A stretch of DNA of 14,694 nt, from assembly GCA_900545035.1 (NCBI GenBank), contig UQXM01000028.1, forward strand, positions 1 to 14,694. The letters run 5' to 3'. The position numbers and the translations under genes were made by a program. The notes beneath the pieces are model-generated. The model saw nothing but the letters and a program-made list of their open reading frames with translations, was not told the DNA's origin and made no database searches. The DNA is from an uncultured Fusobacterium sp. Its GTDB lineage: Bacteria; Fusobacteriota; Fusobacteriia; Fusobacteriales; Fusobacteriaceae. This document shows, piece by piece, positions 14,176 to 14,694 of this stretch; positions within the stretch are counted from its first letter, which is position 1, and each line of letters begins with the position of its first letter.

Positions 14176-14694
14176 AATATCAGACCAGAAGAGGTAAGCA
14201 GCATTATAAAAAGCGAAATAGAAAACTATAAAAAAAGCCTCGATGTAAAAACTTCAGGTTCTGTATTGGAAGTAGGAGACGGTATAGCAAGAATATACGG
14301 TCTTAGCAATGCTAAAGCAGGGGAACTTTTAGAGTTCACTGACGGAATAATGGGAATGGTTCTTAACCTTGAAGAGAACAATGTAGGAGCTGTTATTCTT
14401 GGGGACTTCTCTAAAATAAAAGAGGGAAGCGAAGTAAAAGCAACAGGAAGAATAGTTTCTGTTCCTGCAGGGGAAAATTTCCTTGGAAGAGTAGTAAATG
14501 CTCTTGGACAGCCGATTGACGGTAAAGGGGATATTGAGCCTGTAAAATATATGGAACTTGAAAGAAAAGCTTCAGGAATTATTTCAAGAAAACCTGTTTC
14601 TGAACCATTACAGACAGGAATAAAATCAATAGACGGAATGGTGAAAATATGTATCTGGGCAATGAAAGAGGAAGTTCATTATCTATTAACTGGA
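14173..14694 (+). CDS. atpA: F1Fo ATP synthase subunit alpha, 5' part; runs off the window end
   Basis: The first 174 codons of the non-catalytic head subunit are present with no stop. Residues 1-157 match the family: NIRPEEVSSIIKSEI at the start, the beta-barrel with VGDGIARIYGL (35-45), and then GRVVNALGQPIDGKG, SRKPVSEPLQTGIKSIDGMV. After V157 (from base 14644) the reading becomes K-I-C-I-W-A-M-K, whereas family members continue with PIGRGQRELIIGDRQTGKT, the P-loop. The frame stays open, but similarity is lost abruptly. I think the last ~51 bases are either a chimeric contig end or a true breakpoint. The gene starts with TTG behind a good ribosome site and follows atpH in the standard order. 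Confidence 0.9.
   Translation, partial: MNIRPEEVSSIIKSEIENYKKSLDVKTSGSVLEVGDGIARIYGLSNAKAGELLEFTDGIMGMVLNLEENNVGAVILGDFSKIKEGSEVKATGRIVSVPAGENFLGRVVNALGQPIDGKGDIEPVKYMELERKASGIISRKPVSEPLQTGIKSIDGMVKICIWAMKEEVHYLLTG

Overview
The window is AT-rich, densely coding DNA in which almost every gene has a strong AGGAGG-type ribosome site. It most resembles a member of the Fusobacteriaceae. The best clue is the ATP synthase c subunit: it reads like the sodium-type c subunits of Propionigenium and Ilyobacter, and it carries the two-glutamate ion site known from Fusobacterium nucleatum. No mobile element, CRISPR array, rRNA or tRNA was seen. No gene-free stretch exceeds about 210 bases.

Layout. Positions 6-1510 (+) hold an ABC transporter permease overlapping a small membrane-anchored protein of unknown function, ending at a hairpin terminator. 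Positions 1548-3733 (-) hold a three-gene phospholipid cassette transcribed leftward: a YnbA-like CDP-alcohol phosphatidyltransferase, a YnbB/CdsA-like CTP transferase and a PlsC-like acyltransferase. A good promoter drives it from a 210-base divergent intergenic region. Positions 3944-5113 (+) hold an M20 family amidohydrolase with its own promoter. Positions 5121-5616 hold rplS (ribosomal protein L19) with a promoter, a structured leader and a strong terminator. Positions 5674-11128 hold a housekeeping run: lepB, rimI, purB, a small 'Gx transporter' membrane protein, glmM and a SAM methyltransferase. Positions 11227-14694 hold the start of the F1Fo ATP synthase operon: atpZ, atpI, atpB, atpE, atpF, atpH and a partial atpA.

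How the genes work together. The leftward cassette contains homologues of three successive steps of glycerophospholipid synthesis: acylation to phosphatidate, CTP activation, and head-group transfer. It looks like a dedicated side pathway rather than the housekeeping genes. The atp genes encode Fo (a, b, c), delta and the start of alpha. The c-subunit residues indicate a sodium-coupled rotor. GlmM supplies glucosamine-1-phosphate for the cell wall, PurB acts in purine synthesis, LepB cleaves export signals and RimI acetylates protein N-termini.

Most notable points: the YnbA/YnbB/PlsC cassette with its unusual Asn-substituted CDP-alcohol motif; mutually exclusive hairpins in the rplS leader; the two-carboxylate sodium motif in AtpE; and a sudden loss of AtpA similarity in the last ~51 bases, just where the nucleotide-binding P-loop should come. 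That last point suggests a chimeric contig end or a real breakpoint.
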